A stretch of DNA of 64,000 nucleotides from an uncultured Oscillospiraceae bacterium (GTDB lineage Bacteria > Bacillota > Clostridia > Oscillospirales > Acutalibacteraceae). Numbering within the stretch: the first letter of the stretch is position 1; every line of letters begins with the position of its first letter. A program made the translations under genes and the position numbers. Location: positions 1 to 64,000 of the forward strand of contig UQFL01000001.1 of assembly GCA_900540305.1 (NCBI GenBank). The letters are read 5' to 3'. A model generated the notes under the pieces. That model was not told the DNA's origin, did no database searches, and worked only from the letters and a program-made list of their open reading frames with translations. Shown one piece after another: positions 42,719-53,151 of the stretch.

Positions 42719-44182
42719 ATGTTTAAAACAGGTTTCGACAACGAAAAATATTTGAAAATGCAGTCAAGCAGAATTCGTGAAAGAATTTCTGAATTCGGCG
42801 GCAAACTTTATCTTGAATTCGGCGGCAAGCTTTTTGACGATTATCACGCTTCAAGAGTTTTGCCCGGATTTGAGCCTGACAGTAAACTTCAGATGCTTCT
42901 TCAGCTCAAGGACGAGGCGGAGATAGTTCTTGTTGTCAGCGCCGAGGATATTGAAAAGTGCAAGGTTAGAAGTGACCTCGGCATAACCTACGATGTGGAT
43001 GCAATCCGCCTTATCAAAGCGTTCAGAGAAAAGGGTCTTATGGTAGGCAGTGTTGTGCTTACTAAATACGCTCCTAACCCCAAAACTCTCTCTTTTGAAA
43101 AAAGACTTAAAAACGCAGGTATTCCCGTTTATCATCATTATCTTATTGACGGCTATCCGTCAAATATTTCAAATATTGTCAGCGATGAGGGATACGGCAA
43201 AAACGATTATATCAAAACAGAGCGCAAGCTTGTTGTAATTACTGCCCCCGGCCCCGGAAGCGGAAAAATGGCAACCTGCCTTTCACAGCTTTATCACGAA
43301 AACAAGAGGGGTGTTAAGGCAGGCTATGCAAAGTTTGAAACTTTCCCGATTTGGAATATACCGCTTCGCCACCCTGTAAATATGGCTTACGAGGCGGCGA
43401 CGGCAGACCTCAACGATATTAATATGATTGACCCGTGGCATCTTGAGGCTTACGGCAAAACAACGGTAAACTATAACAGGGATGTTGAGATTTTCCCCGT
43501 ATTAAAGGCTATTTTTGAAAAAATTTACGGCACCTGTCCTTATAAATCACCCACAGATATGGGCGTTAATATGGCGGGCAACTGTATTTTTGACGATGAG
43601 GCTGTAAGCGAGGCTTCCCGTCAGGAAATTGTAAGAAGATTTTTTGACGCTGTTAAAAACGCCGCAAGGGGCGCAGATAATAAGGACGAAATCTATAAGC
43701 TTGAAATCCTTATGAAGCAGGCGGGAATTGATGAAAACAGCAGAAAATGCACAGCGGCGGCAAGAGAGCTTGCTGAAAAAACAGGTCAGCCTGCGGCGGC
43801 TGCAGAGCTTTGTGACGGCACTGTTGTAACAGGCAAAACCTCTGCTCTCCTCGGTTGTGCTTCCGCAACGCTCATAAATGCTTTAAAACATCTTGCAGGA
43901 ATAGATGACGAGGCTTTGCTTATAGGTCCTGATATTATAAAGCCTATTCAAGAGCTTAAAATAAATCATTTAAGAAATAAAAATCCAAGACTTCATACGG
44001 ACGAAGTGCTGATTGCGCTTTCAATTTCTGCGGTTACCGATAAAAATGCGGCTGCGGCAATCGCTCAGTTGTGCAATCTCAAAAACTGTGAGATGCATAT
44101 GTCCGTAATACCTGCTCATGTGGATGAAAATGTACTTAAAAAACTCGGCGTTCGCTTAACCTGCGAGCCTGAGACAAAATAA
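42719..44182 (+). CDS. DUF1846 (UPF0371) family protein
   Basis: 487 residues from ATG 42719 (GGAG 10 bases upstream), the usual family length. Recognised from FDNEKYLKMQSSRIRERI, LYLEFGGKLFDDYHASRVLPGFEPDSKLQML and APGPGSGKMATCLSQLYHE. The APGPGSGK loop suggests nucleotide or phosphate binding. No biological role is established for the family. It is followed after 48 bases by pyrG. Confidence 0.87.
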   Translation: MFKTGFDNEKYLKMQSSRIRERISEFGGKLYLEFGGKLFDDYHASRVLPGFEPDSKLQMLLQLKDEAEIVLVVSAEDIEKCKVRSDLGITYDVDAIRLIKAFREKGLMVGSVVLTKYAPNPKTLSFEKRLKNAGIPVYHHYLIDGYPSNISNIVSDEGYGKNDYIKTERKLVVITAPGPGSGKMATCLSQLYHENKRGVKAGYAKFETFPIWNIPLRHPVNMAYEAATADLNDINMIDPWHLEAYGKTTVNYNRDVEIFPVLKAIFEKIYGTCPYKSPTDMGVNMAGNCIFDDEAVSEASRQEIVRRFFDAVKNAARGADNKDEIYKLEILMKQAGIDENSRKCTAAARELAEKTGQPAAAAELCDGTVVTGKTSALLGCASATLINALKHLAGIDDEALLIGPDIIKPIQELKINHLRNKNPRLHTDEVLIALSISAVTDKNAAAAIAQLCNLKNCEMHMSVIPAHVDENVLKKLGVRLTCEPETK

Positions 44183-44230
44183 TTAAAGAAGCAAAAAACT
44201 ATAACAAACATTTTAAAAGGAGGAAGAGTA

Positions 44231-45850
44231 ATGAATAAACCAAAATATATATTTGTAACGGGCGGCGTTGTAAGCGGTCTCGGAAAGGGAATAACTGCGG
44301 CATCCCTCGGCAGACTTTTAAAAGCGCGCGGACTTAAAGTTACTGCGCAAAAGCTTGACCCGTATCTCAATGTAGACCCCGGCACGATGAACCCTGTTCA
44401 GCACGGCGAGGTTTTCGTAACCGATGACGGCGCAGAAACAGACCTTGACCTCGGGCATTACGAGAGATTTATTGACGAATCTCTTTCTCAGAACTCAAAC
44501 CTCACTTCGGGCAGAGTGTACTGGAAAGTTATAACTGACGAGAGAAAAGGCGTTTACGGCGGACAGACTATTCAGATTATTCCCCATGTTACAAACGAGA
44601 TTAAGCGCTCTATTTACAGATGTTCCGAAACGGGTGCGGATGTATGCTTTGTTGAGATAGGCGGAACAATCGGCGATATTGAAAGCCAGCCGTTTCTTGA
44701 GGCAATCCGTCAGTTTTCCGTTGAGTACGGCAGGGAAAACTGCCTTTTTATCCATGTTACGCTTGTTCCTTATCTTGCGGCGTCTGACGAACTTAAATCT
44801 AAGCCGACTCAGCACAGCGTTAAGGAAATGCTCGCTCTCGGTATTCATCCCGATATTATCGTTTGCAGAACGGAGCATCCGCTTACAGACGATATCAGAA
44901 ATAAAATCGCACTTTTCTGTAATGTAGAAAAGGATTGTGTTATAGAAAACAACAACTGCGATATTCTCTATGCAGTTCCGATTATGCTCCATAAAGAGGG
45001 GCTTGACGATGTTGCAGTTAAAAAGCTTTCACTTGAATGTGCTGATGAGCCTGATTTGAAAGACTGGCAGGAAATGCTTGACGCTCTCAGAAACCCGAAG
45101 CAGACCGTTAAAATCGGTATGGTAGGAAAATATGTTGAACTTCACGACAGTTATATTTCCGTAAACGAAGCGCTCAAGCACGGCGGAATTTCAACACGCT
45201 CTGCCGTTGATATTCATTGGATAGATTCAGAAACGCTTGAGGGCGATGATGTTGATATTGACGCTGTTCTCGGAGATATGGACGGAATACTTGTTCCCGG
45301 CGGTTTCGGAAGCAGAGGCATAGAGGGCAAAATCAGAGCTGCAAAATACGCAAGGGAAAATAATATCCCGTATCTCGGCATATGCCTTGGTATGCAGATT
45401 GCAATTATTGAATTTGCAAGGGATGTTCTCGGACTTGCGGACGCTAACTCTGCGGAGATAAACCCCGAAACCACCAACCCTGTTATTGATATTATGCCTG
45501 CGCAGAAGGCTGTTGAGGAAATGGGCGGAACAATGCGCCTCGGTCAGTATCCGTGCGTGCTCAATCCTGAATCAAAAGCGTATGAGCTTTACGGTGCGTC
45601 AATGATTTATGAGCGCCACCGCCACCGTTATGAGGTAAATAACGATTACAGGGAAGAACTTCTCAACGCAGGCGTTATCTTTGCGGGTACATCTCCTGAT
45701 AATCATATTGTTGAGATGATAGAGCTTAAAAATCATCCGTGGTTTGTGGCGTGCCAGTTCCACCCCGAATTTAAGAGCAGACCCAACAAGCCGCACCCTC
45801 TTTTCAGAGGTTTTGTAACTGCTGCGGCAAATAAAAAGGCAGAAAAATAA
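44231..45850 (+). CDS. pyrG: CTP synthase
   Basis: 539 residues. N-terminal synthetase domain with [26 protein letters not shown] and the [23 protein letters not shown] metal site. C-terminal class I amidotransferase with nucleophile Cys in YLGICLGMQ and FHPEF. Makes CTP from UTP using glutamine. AAAGGAGG upstream. Confidence 0.97.
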   Translation: MNKPKYIFVTGGVVSGLGKGITAASLGRLLKARGLKVTAQKLDPYLNVDPGTMNPVQHGEVFVTDDGAETDLDLGHYERFIDESLSQNSNLTSGRVYWKVITDERKGVYGGQTIQIIPHVTNEIKRSIYRCSETGADVCFVEIGGTIGDIESQPFLEAIRQFSVEYGRENCLFIHVTLVPYLAASDELKSKPTQHSVKEMLALGIHPDIIVCRTEHPLTDDIRNKIALFCNVEKDCVIENNNCDILYAVPIMLHKEGLDDVAVKKLSLECADEPDLKDWQEMLDALRNPKQTVKIGMVGKYVELHDSYISVNEALKHGGISTRSAVDIHWIDSETLEGDDVDIDAVLGDMDGILVPGGFGSRGIEGKIRAAKYARENNIPYLGICLGMQIAIIEFARDVLGLADANSAEINPETTNPVIDIMPAQKAVEEMGGTMRLGQYPCVLNPESKAYELYGASMIYERHRHRYEVNNDYREELLNAGVIFAGTSPDNHIVEMIELKNHPWFVACQFHPEFKSRPNKPHPLFRGFVTAAANKKAEK

Positions 45851-45867
45851 ATTTGCTTAATGCTTTT

Positions 45868-45908
45868 CAGCGTGTGTAAACTCGGTTTATGCACGCTGTT
45901 TTTATTTG
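45868..45908 (+). terminator. Terminator after pyrG
   Basis: CAGCGTG..TAAAC / GTTTA..CACGCTG (45868-45898) with a long T-rich tail. Confidence 0.9.
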
Positions 45909-45933
45909 TGAAAATGCTTAGCCTATATTGGTA

Positions 45934-45961
45934 TTGACAATTTTTTTAGTTATGCCATAAT
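45934..45961 (+). promoter_or_regulatory. Promoter of the MFS gene
   Basis: TTGACA (45934-45939), a 16-bp spacer, CATAAT (45956-45961). Confidence 0.65.
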
Positions 45962-45980
45962 AAAATCAAGGGGTGATTTT

Positions 45981-47282
45981 ATGGAAAGTAAACGAACAAC
46001 AAAACTCTCTGCTAAAATCTGGGCAAGTATAATTATTTTCGGCCTTGTGGGTCAGCTTGCGTGGGTAATTGAAAATATGTATTTCAATGTCTATCTGTTT
46101 GACGCTATCGGCGGCACGGCGGATGACATTGCGGCAATGGTTGCCGCATCTGCAATCACAGCCGCGCTTACAACTCTGCTAATGGGCGCGCTTTCCGATA
46201 AAATCGGCAAAAGAAAAGTATTTATAACAACGGGTTACATACTTTGGGGTATAGTTACAGCGTTATTCGGCTTTATTACGGTAGACAGTACTTCAAAAAT
46301 ATTCCATACGGCAAACGCAGTTGCAACAGCCGCAATGCTTGTCATAGTTATGGATTGTATTATGACATTTTTCGGCTCAACTGCTTTTGACGCCGCCTTT
46401 AACAGCTGGGTAACGGATATTACGGACGATACCAACAGGGGCAGAGCGGAAACAGTATTACAGGCGCTTCCTCTTGCGGCTATGATTATTGTTTTCGGCG
46501 TGCTTGATTCTTTTAAGCAAAAAGGCGAGTGGAAAACATTTTTCCTGATTGTCGGAATTGCAACGATTATATGCGGTATCCTTGGAATTTTCGTTCTTAA
46601 AGACAGGGATAATATAGAAAAAAGCAACGAAAACTATTTTAAAAACATAATTTACGGCTTCAGACCTTCAACCGTTAAAAATAATAAAATGCTGTATCTT
46701 GCTTTCAGCGTTTTCTGTATTCTCAACATCGCATATCAGGTATTTATGCCTTATATTATCATCTATCTTGAAAAATCACTCGGCATAACAAATTACGCAA
46801 TACCGCTCGGCGGAATACTCGTTTTAGCGGCGGTTATTTCCGTATTGTTCGGCAGGGTTATTGATAAAGTTGGCAAAATAAAATTTATGCTGCCGTCCTG
46901 CGCAGTGCTTATCATCGGCTTTATATGTATGTATTTTGCAAACGGGGATAATCTTGTTGTTCTTATAATTATCGGAACGGTTATGATGGGCGCATATCTC
47001 GTAACATCTGCGGCAGTCTGCGCCGTGATAAGAGATTATACTCCAGCAGATAAAGTCGGACTGTTTCAGGGCGTAAGAATTGTTTTTCAGGTTCTTATCC
47101 CCATGGTTACGGGTCCGTATATCGGTGCGGCTGTTATTTCAAGCAATAATCAGACATATGTAGAACTCGGAACGGTTAAAACAATCCCAACTCCGCACAT
47201 CTTTCTTGCGTCTGCCGCAGTTGCTGTATTTGCGTTTATACCGCTTTTTGTGCTCATCAAAAAACAAAAAAGCAAAAAATAA
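45981..47282 (+). CDS. MFS transporter
   Basis: 433 residues, about 12 hydrophobic helices, MFS loop motif GALSDKIGKRK (about 69-79) and a second loop FGRVIDKVGKIKFM in the other half. N-terminal FGLVGQLAWVIENMYFNVYLFDAIGG resembles SLC45/GPH-type sugar carriers. Substrate cannot be told. Monocistronic by promoter and following weak hairpin (47298-47315). Confidence 0.87.
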   Translation: MESKRTTKLSAKIWASIIIFGLVGQLAWVIENMYFNVYLFDAIGGTADDIAAMVAASAITAALTTLLMGALSDKIGKRKVFITTGYILWGIVTALFGFITVDSTSKIFHTANAVATAAMLVIVMDCIMTFFGSTAFDAAFNSWVTDITDDTNRGRAETVLQALPLAAMIIVFGVLDSFKQKGEWKTFFLIVGIATIICGILGIFVLKDRDNIEKSNENYFKNIIYGFRPSTVKNNKMLYLAFSVFCILNIAYQVFMPYIIIYLEKSLGITNYAIPLGGILVLAAVISVLFGRVIDKVGKIKFMLPSCAVLIIGFICMYFANGDNLVVLIIIGTVMMGAYLVTSAAVCAVIRDYTPADKVGLFQGVRIVFQVLIPMVTGPYIGAAVISSNNQTYVELGTVKTIPTPHIFLASAAVAVFAFIPLFVLIKKQKSKK

Positions 47283-47353
47283 ATATAATATAGGCTGAGG
47301 CGACACGCCTTTTTGTTAAGAATTAACAAACTTTGACAAATGGAAAAAAGTGC

Positions 47354-47382
47354 TTGATATTCTCAGCCAAACAGTATAAAAT
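47354..47382 (+). promoter_or_regulatory. Candidate promoter of gap
   Basis: TTGATA (47354-47359), a 17-bp spacer, TAAAAT (47377-47382). Confidence 0.5.
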
Positions 47383-47442
47383 ATATATCGATAAAATATT
47401 GTCAATCAATATTTTAAAATATTTTTTCGGAGGTATAATCCA

Positions 47443-48456
47443 ATGGTAAAAGTTGCTATTAATGGTTTCGGCCGTATCGGTCGTCTTGCTTTCCGCCAGA
47501 TGTTCGGCGCTGAAGGCTACGAAGTAGTTGCTATCAACGACCTTACAAGCCCGAAAATGCTTGCTCATCTTCTTAAGTATGATTCATCACAGGGCAAGTA
47601 TGCTCTTGCAGATAAAGTTGAGGCTACTGATGATTCAATCATCGTAGACGGCCAGGAAATCAAAATCTATGCAAAGGCTGACGCTTCTGAGCTTCCTTGG
47701 GGCGAACTTGGCGTAGATGTTGTTCTTGAGTGCACAGGTTTCTATTGCTCAAAGGATAAGGCTTCTGCTCACATTAAGGCAGGCGCTCGCAAGGTTGTTA
47801 TTTCTGCTCCTGCAGGCAATGACCTTCCCACAATCGTTTACAATGTAAACCACGAGACACTTACAAAGGAAGACACAGTTATTTCTGCTGCTTCTTGCAC
47901 AACTAACTGCCTTGCTCCTATGGCTAAGGCTCTTAACGATTATGCACCTATCCAGAGCGGTATCATGTGCACAATCCACGCTTACACTGGCGATCAGATG
48001 ACTCTTGACGGTCCTCAGAGAAAGGGCGATCTTCGTCGTTCTCGTGCAGCTGCTGTTAACATCGTTCCTAACTCAACAGGTGCTGCAAAGGCTATCGGTC
48101 TTGTTATTCCTGAGCTCAACGGCAAACTTATCGGTTCTGCTCAGCGTGTTCCTACCCCCACAGGTTCAACAACTATTCTTACAGCTGTTGTTAAGGGCAA
48201 GGACATCACTGTTGACGGCATCAACGCTGCTATGAAAGCTGCTCAGACAGAGAGCTTCGGCTACAACACAGACGAAATCGTTTCTTCTGATATCGTTGGT
48301 ATGCGTTACGGCTCACTCTTCGATGCTACTCAGACAATGGTACTTCCTCTTGGCGATGACCTCTTTGAGGTACAGGTTGTTTCTTGGTATGATAACGAGA
48401 ACAGCTACACTTCACAGATGGTTCGCACAATCAAGTACTTCTCAGAGCTTGGCTAA
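47443..48456 (+). CDS. gap: Glyceraldehyde-3-phosphate dehydrogenase
   Basis: 337 residues. NAD-binding INGFGRIGR, catalytic C152 in [15 protein letters not shown], His in [10 protein letters not shown], and the substrate loop [20 protein letters not shown]. Codon use is strongly biased as in pckG, consistent with high expression. GGAGGT 14 bases upstream of ATG. Confidence 0.97.
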   Translation: MVKVAINGFGRIGRLAFRQMFGAEGYEVVAINDLTSPKMLAHLLKYDSSQGKYALADKVEATDDSIIVDGQEIKIYAKADASELPWGELGVDVVLECTGFYCSKDKASAHIKAGARKVVISAPAGNDLPTIVYNVNHETLTKEDTVISAASCTTNCLAPMAKALNDYAPIQSGIMCTIHAYTGDQMTLDGPQRKGDLRRSRAAAVNIVPNSTGAAKAIGLVIPELNGKLIGSAQRVPTPTGSTTILTAVVKGKDITVDGINAAMKAAQTESFGYNTDEIVSSDIVGMRYGSLFDATQTMVLPLGDDLFEVQVVSWYDNENSYTSQMVRTIKYFSELG

Positions 48457-48484
48457 GCCGAACACCATATAAGTGTAAAAAATT

Positions 48485-48513
48485 AAGCGAGGTCTTTGAC
48501 CTCGCTTTTTTGT
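48485..48513 (+). terminator. Terminator after gap
   Basis: Stem GCGAGGTC (48487-48494) / GACCTCGC (48498-48505) and TTTTTT. Confidence 0.93.
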
Positions 48514-48531
48514 TGCAATATATAAGCATTA

Positions 48532-48563
48532 AAAAAGTTCCGACTTCTCAGCCGGAACTTTTT
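48532..48563 (-). terminator. Terminator of the XRE-DUF4097 gene
   Basis: AAAAAGTTCCG (48532-48542) / CGGAACTTTTT (48553-48563), read from the minus strand; also usable from the plus strand. Confidence 0.87.
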
Positions 48564-48566
48564 GTT

Positions 48567-49805
48567 TTATTGTGCTGTTGACTGAGCGGCATTTGTTGTC
48601 TGAACAGGCTGGGTTGTTTGCTCCGCCTGAGTAGTCTGCGGCACAACCTCGCCCGCTTTCAAAATCAAATCTCCGCCCACAGATTCAAAGTCAATTGTGC
48701 AGAAAGAGTCTAAATATGTATAAGTTCCTCTTGAAGTGCCGCCGCTTCTTATCATATCAAAATCACTGATAATATCGCCCGAAACGGTTTCGTAATTAAC
48801 TGTAAATCCGTCTATATCCTGCGGAAGTGTGAAAGTTATTTTTCCTCCCACACTGTTTGCGTCAATTTTCGACGGTGCATCTGTGCAATTAATATTAATG
48901 TTGCCTTTAGTTGATTCGGTGTCTACACTTGCGTATTTTCCGCTTGCCGAGATGTTTCCGCTTACGGTGCTTACATCAAGCTTGTTTGCACTTACCTCGT
49001 TTATTGTAACATCCGCATTGGTACTGCTTATTTCAAGTTCGCCAAGCTCTTTATCCCTCGGAATGTTAACTGTGAGGTCCTTGCTTTTGTTTCCTATGAT
49101 TTTGCCTGAATCGCAAAATTCAATTTTAAGCTCCGTCCCCTCAATTATGTAACGCATAGAGTATTCGTCATCAGCCGTTTTGTTTTCGCTGAAATTTATC
49201 GTGTTTCCGTCATAATACGCAACATTAACATTTCCGTTTATCCATTCAACAGATATTTCATTTATGCTTTGTGCGTCTATGTCGGCGCCGCCTGCTGAAT
49301 ATGAAGCAGGGTCGTCATATTCAACTCTGTAATCCTTTTCTTCAAGCACATCTTCGGTGATGCTTAAAATGCTTATAACGATAAGCACAATTAAAACGCA
49401 CGCCACGCCTGCGATTATTCTTATTCTTTTCTTTATCTTATCGGTGTCAACAGGATTATATTTTTTTGAATAGTTTTTCATATCTTCCGAATAAATCGGA
49501 ATTTGATGTTTGACCGATTCGTGATTCTTATCATCAGGTGTTTTGTAATCATTGCCTGTGTTTTGTATGCTTTCATCTGAATTTTCAGCTGCGTCAGGCT
49601 TTTCGTCTCCCATTATAAGAGAGTCAACAGATACGCCGTAAAGCTTTGAAAGAGCAATAAGATTATCTGTGTCAGGGTTGCTTTCGCTTTTTTCCCACCG
49701 TGAAATTTCCTGTGGGGAAACTCCTATTTTTTCAGCAAGCTCTTCTTGTGTATAGCCGTTTGCTTTTCTGTATTCATAAAGTCTTTTAGCTGTTTGAGCA
49801 TTCAT
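48567..49805 (-). CDS. XRE HTH protein with membrane helix and DUF4097 domain
   Basis: 412 residues. N-terminal XRE HTH (YRKANGYTQEELAEKIGVSPQEISRWEKSESNPDTDNLIALSKLYGVSVDSLI), a charged linker, one membrane helix (about 128-150), then an extracytoplasmic repetitive beta domain (about 175-385: LEISSTNADVTINEVSANKLDVSTVSGNISASGKYASVDTESTKGNINI), and a Thr/Gln-rich tail. This joins a cytoplasmic DNA-binding domain to an outside beta-helix, suggesting membrane-tethered regulation. GAGGTG upstream. galM lies upstream on the same strand. Confidence 0.87.
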   Translation of the reverse strand: MNAQTAKRLYEYRKANGYTQEELAEKIGVSPQEISRWEKSESNPDTDNLIALSKLYGVSVDSLIMGDEKPDAAENSDESIQNTGNDYKTPDDKNHESVKHQIPIYSEDMKNYSKKYNPVDTDKIKKRIRIIAGVACVLIVLIVISILSITEDVLEEKDYRVEYDDPASYSAGGADIDAQSINEISVEWINGNVNVAYYDGNTINFSENKTADDEYSMRYIIEGTELKIEFCDSGKIIGNKSKDLTVNIPRDKELGELEISSTNADVTINEVSANKLDVSTVSGNISASGKYASVDTESTKGNININCTDAPSKIDANSVGGKITFTLPQDIDGFTVNYETVSGDIISDFDMIRSGGTSRGTYTYLDSFCTIDFESVGGDLILKAGEVVPQTTQAEQTTQPVQTTNAAQSTAQ

Positions 49806-49863
49806 ATTATCACCTCGGTTTAATGTTGTTAGTGTGTTTTGTAGTTTTTATTGAAATTTCTGT

Positions 49864-50919
49864 TTATTCTACGCTGAATCTGAATTCAGTAACTGTTTTA
49901 AATTCTTCGTTCGGCTCAACATATTTAAACGGGAATTTTTCGGGGAAGTTAACGCTGTCGGGATAAAACTGAGTTTCAAGCGCCGCACCGCGTCTGTAAG
50001 TTACCTTGCCGTTTGCCTTTCCGGGGTTGCCGTCTTTTGCAAGCCATCCGCCGCAGTAAAGCTGAATACCCGGCAGGTCTGTATATACGCTGAGCTTTCT
50101 TCCGCTTTCGGGGTCGTAAAGTACTGCCGCCTCAGAAAATTCACCTAAATTCTTTTTAAGGCAGTAGTTGTTGTCATAACCTATTCCGTCAATAACTGCG
50201 CTGAAAGGCTCGTCAATTTTTTCGCCTATTTTATGCATAACGGAAAAATCAAGCATTGTGCCTTTAAGTTCTTCAAGTTCGCCTGTCGGAAGCTGATTAT
50301 CGTCTGTCTGTGTGAATTTGTCAGCGTTGATTTTAAGAAGATGACCTTCAACTGTTTTTTCAGGGTCGCAAGAAAGATTGAAATAAGCGTGGTTTGTCGG
50401 GTTTGCAACTGTTTTCTTGTCGCTCAATACGCTGTATTCAACTCTCAAAACATTGTCATCATCAAAAGTGTATTTAATTTTCATTGTGAAATTGCCGGGG
50501 AAGCCGTCCTCCATATCGGGGGAAAACTTTTTGAGTGTTATTGAATTATCACTTGTGTCTTCAACATCCCAAACGGTAAAACTAAATCTGCCGCCGCCGT
50601 GAAGAGTCCAAGTGCCCTGATTTGCAGGGGTATGATATGTAACGCCGTCAATTTCAAATTTAGCGTCTCTTATTCTGTTAGCCACTCTGCCCACGGCAAG
50701 ACCCTGATAACCAAGGTCTCCGTCTACATAGTAGTTAGGGTCGTCAAAGCCGAGCACAACATCGCCGAGATTTGAGTTTCTGTCAGGAACATTAATCGAC
50801 TGTATTCCTGCGCCAAGCGTCTGGATTGAAACGCTCGCTCCGTTTTTATTAGTTATGGTATAAAGCATAACTGTGTCTTTATTCTCAAGTTTGCCGAATT
50901 CTTTTTTAGCAATACTCAT
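49864..50919 (-). CDS. galM: Aldose 1-epimerase (mutarotase)
   Basis: 351 residues. GalM features: LHGGGRFSFTVWDV (His of the sugar site), NPTNHAYFNLS with the catalytic His, DGIGYDNNYCL, and LYCGGWLA...YRRGAALETQFYPDSVNF with the catalytic Glu. Interconverts alpha and beta aldoses. No galactose genes are adjacent. Possibly co-transcribed with the XRE-DUF4097 gene 58 bases downstream. Confidence 0.95.
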   Translation of the reverse strand: MSIAKKEFGKLENKDTVMLYTITNKNGASVSIQTLGAGIQSINVPDRNSNLGDVVLGFDDPNYYVDGDLGYQGLAVGRVANRIRDAKFEIDGVTYHTPANQGTWTLHGGGRFSFTVWDVEDTSDNSITLKKFSPDMEDGFPGNFTMKIKYTFDDDNVLRVEYSVLSDKKTVANPTNHAYFNLSCDPEKTVEGHLLKINADKFTQTDDNQLPTGELEELKGTMLDFSVMHKIGEKIDEPFSAVIDGIGYDNNYCLKKNLGEFSEAAVLYDPESGRKLSVYTDLPGIQLYCGGWLAKDGNPGKANGKVTYRRGAALETQFYPDSVNFPEKFPFKYVEPNEEFKTVTEFRFSVE

Positions 50920-51102
50920 AATAGCACCCGCCTATAAAATTAATGATTTTATTAACTTGAGTATAACCCGAAATGTAAATAAATTCAACAGAATCTTGAC
51001 TTTTTAAAATATAAAATATATCCTTATTATGTGATTAAATGCCTATACGGCGTTAATATATATTTCTATATAAACTATAATGTAAATCAAGGAGTGTTCT
51101 TT

Positions 51103-51849
51103 TTGGACGGTATTATAGAATCCTTAACCTCTGTTATGAGATATGCAATGCCCGCAGTGGCAGTTATTGTTATTTTCACCTGTGTTATTTCTCTTTTCAG
51201 AAACAGACCAAGAATCCATAAGCTTGCACAGCTTGTTGATGAAAATAACGGCGATATCATTGAGATAAACCATTGGGAAACATCAATAGGCAAATCAAAA
51301 TCAAACGATATTGTTTTGCCGCTTCCCTCCGTTTCAAGATTTCATGCGGTTATCGCTAAAAAGAAAAGGGATTGGATTGTTACGGATACCTTTTCAAAAA
51401 ACGGAATTCTCGTAAACGGTGAAAAAATAGAGGGCAAAGCTGTTATTGAGGATGGCGACCTCATTTCTATCGGCACTGTTCCTCTTCGTTTTCAGTGTGC
51501 GGACGCTATTTCCGTTGAAACTAAAAAGCAGATTAGAAATTCTGCTTCACAGGGCGGAAAAATTGCGTATGCCGTTCTTGTGGATGTCAACACACGCAAG
51601 CCTGTTTATCTTATGAGAAACGATGTTCTTATCGGCAGAGGGGAAAACTGCCATATCAGAATATTGTCCGACACGGTGTCATCTGAACACGCAAGAATTT
51701 ATAAAACAACAAGAGGATGGGCGCTGTGCGACCTTGATTCGCATAACGGAACAAAGCTTAACGGCAGGTATCTCACCCAAACTCAGCTTATTTTTGACGA
51801 GGATACAATTACCTTCGGCGACCGTGTTTTTGTCTTTTACGAAAAATAA
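51103..51849 (+). CDS. Membrane-anchored protein with two FHA domains
   Basis: 248 residues from TTG 51103 (AAGGAG at 51089-51094, 8 bases upstream). One N-terminal helix (about 13-32), then two FHA domains: first about 45-130 (SIGKSKSNDIVLPLPSVSRFHAVI, TFSKNGILVNGEKI), second about 170-248 (LIGRGENCHIRILSDTVSSEHARI, DSHNGTKLNGRYL). FHA domains bind phosphothreonine, so this probably links a Ser/Thr kinase to the SEDS/PBP pair encoded next. Confidence 0.9.
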   Translation: MDGIIESLTSVMRYAMPAVAVIVIFTCVISLFRNRPRIHKLAQLVDENNGDIIEINHWETSIGKSKSNDIVLPLPSVSRFHAVIAKKKRDWIVTDTFSKNGILVNGEKIEGKAVIEDGDLISIGTVPLRFQCADAISVETKKQIRNSASQGGKIAYAVLVDVNTRKPVYLMRNDVLIGRGENCHIRILSDTVSSEHARIYKTTRGWALCDLDSHNGTKLNGRYLTQTQLIFDEDTITFGDRVFVFYEK

Positions 51850-51885
51850 CGGTTTTGAGTAATACATTAAAGAGAGGTTCGATAA

Positions 51886-53151
51886 ATGGCTAAAAACAAA
51901 CAGAAAAGGGTGCCGAAGATAAAACCCGTAAACAATTTTCTGCTAATGACTTTTGTAACGGTTTTTCAGCTTGTTACGGCGTTTATTTCGGCTAATTCGG
52001 GCGATACTTTTGAAATTAAAGTTATGGCTGCAATGCTTATTCTAATTGTTGTTGAATGGGCATATCTTATATTTTTCTATACGGCGTTTCACAGAAGAAA
52101 TTTTGAACTTGAAGTTATTGCATTTTTCCTGTGCTCAACGGGCATAGCAACTATCGGTTCAATAGACGCAGGCGCGGCGCTTAAACAGTGCCTTATGATT
52201 ATTGCCGGCGTTATTGCGTATATCGTTTTGGTATTTTTGCTCGGCAATGTTGATTTGTGTATGAAACTAAGACTTCCCGTTGCCATTGCGGCGCTTGCGC
52301 TTTTGCTCGTCAATCTTGTAATTGCGAAAACAACAAACGGCGCAAGAAACTGGATAGAGATTTTCGGCATAACTTTTCAGCCGTCTGAATTTGTAAAAAT
52401 AGCGTTTATTTTCGTCGGTGCGGCAACGCTTGAAAAAATTCAGACAAGTAAAAATATTTTTGCTTACATCGGTTTTTCGGTTGCCTGCGTGGGAACACTT
52501 ATATTGATTAAGGATTTCGGAACGGCGCTCATTTTCTTTGTAACATTTCTTATAATTGCTTTTATGACTTCGGGCGATATAAAAACAATTATCCTCGCTG
52601 TCGCTTCAGCGGTTCTCGGTGCAGGAATCGTGCTCAAATATAAGTCTTATGTAACAAAGCGTTTTGCCGTTTACAGGCATGTTTGGGAGGCTGATTATTA
52701 CAATACAAGCGGCTATCAGCAGACAAGAACGCTTGTTGGTTTAGCATCGGGCGGTCTGCTCGGTCTCGGAATAGGAAACGGAAACACAAGAAATGTTTAC
52801 GCTTCTACAACAGACCTTATTTTCGGCGTTATCTGCGAGGAATGGGGATTCATTTTCGCCGTTATTCTTGTGCTTTCATTTGCGGCAATCGCCGTGTCGG
52901 CACTCGTAAATTCAATAGCGGCACGCTCCACATTTTATTCAATCGCCGCAGTTGCAGGCGCAGGTATGCTCCTTTTCCAGACGGCGCTCAATATTTTCGG
53001 TATTACGGATGTTCTGCCTCTCACGGGCGTTACGCTTCCGTTTGTAAGCCAGGGCGGTTCATCAATGATTTGCTGTTGGGCTGTTCTTGCATATATAAAG
53101 GCGTCCGATGTGCGCACCTATAATTATCTGGGAGGTGCAAGGAAGAAATGA
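51886..53151 (+). CDS. SEDS-family glycosyltransferase (FtsW/RodA/SpoVE)
   Basis: 421 residues, about 10 hydrophobic helices. Signatures NGARNWIEIFGITFQPSEFVKIAFI, the GYQQTRTLVGLASGGLLGLGIGNG loop, and C-terminal LPLTGVTLPFVSQGGSSMICCWAVLAYI. Polymerises lipid II into glycan. Overlaps the class B PBP start by 4 bases, the usual cognate pair. Confidence 0.93.
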   Translation: MAKNKQKRVPKIKPVNNFLLMTFVTVFQLVTAFISANSGDTFEIKVMAAMLILIVVEWAYLIFFYTAFHRRNFELEVIAFFLCSTGIATIGSIDAGAALKQCLMIIAGVIAYIVLVFLLGNVDLCMKLRLPVAIAALALLLVNLVIAKTTNGARNWIEIFGITFQPSEFVKIAFIFVGAATLEKIQTSKNIFAYIGFSVACVGTLILIKDFGTALIFFVTFLIIAFMTSGDIKTIILAVASAVLGAGIVLKYKSYVTKRFAVYRHVWEADYYNTSGYQQTRTLVGLASGGLLGLGIGNGNTRNVYASTTDLIFGVICEEWGFIFAVILVLSFAAIAVSALVNSIAARSTFYSIAAVAGAGMLLFQTALNIFGITDVLPLTGVTLPFVSQGGSSMICCWAVLAYIKASDVRTYNYLGGARKK

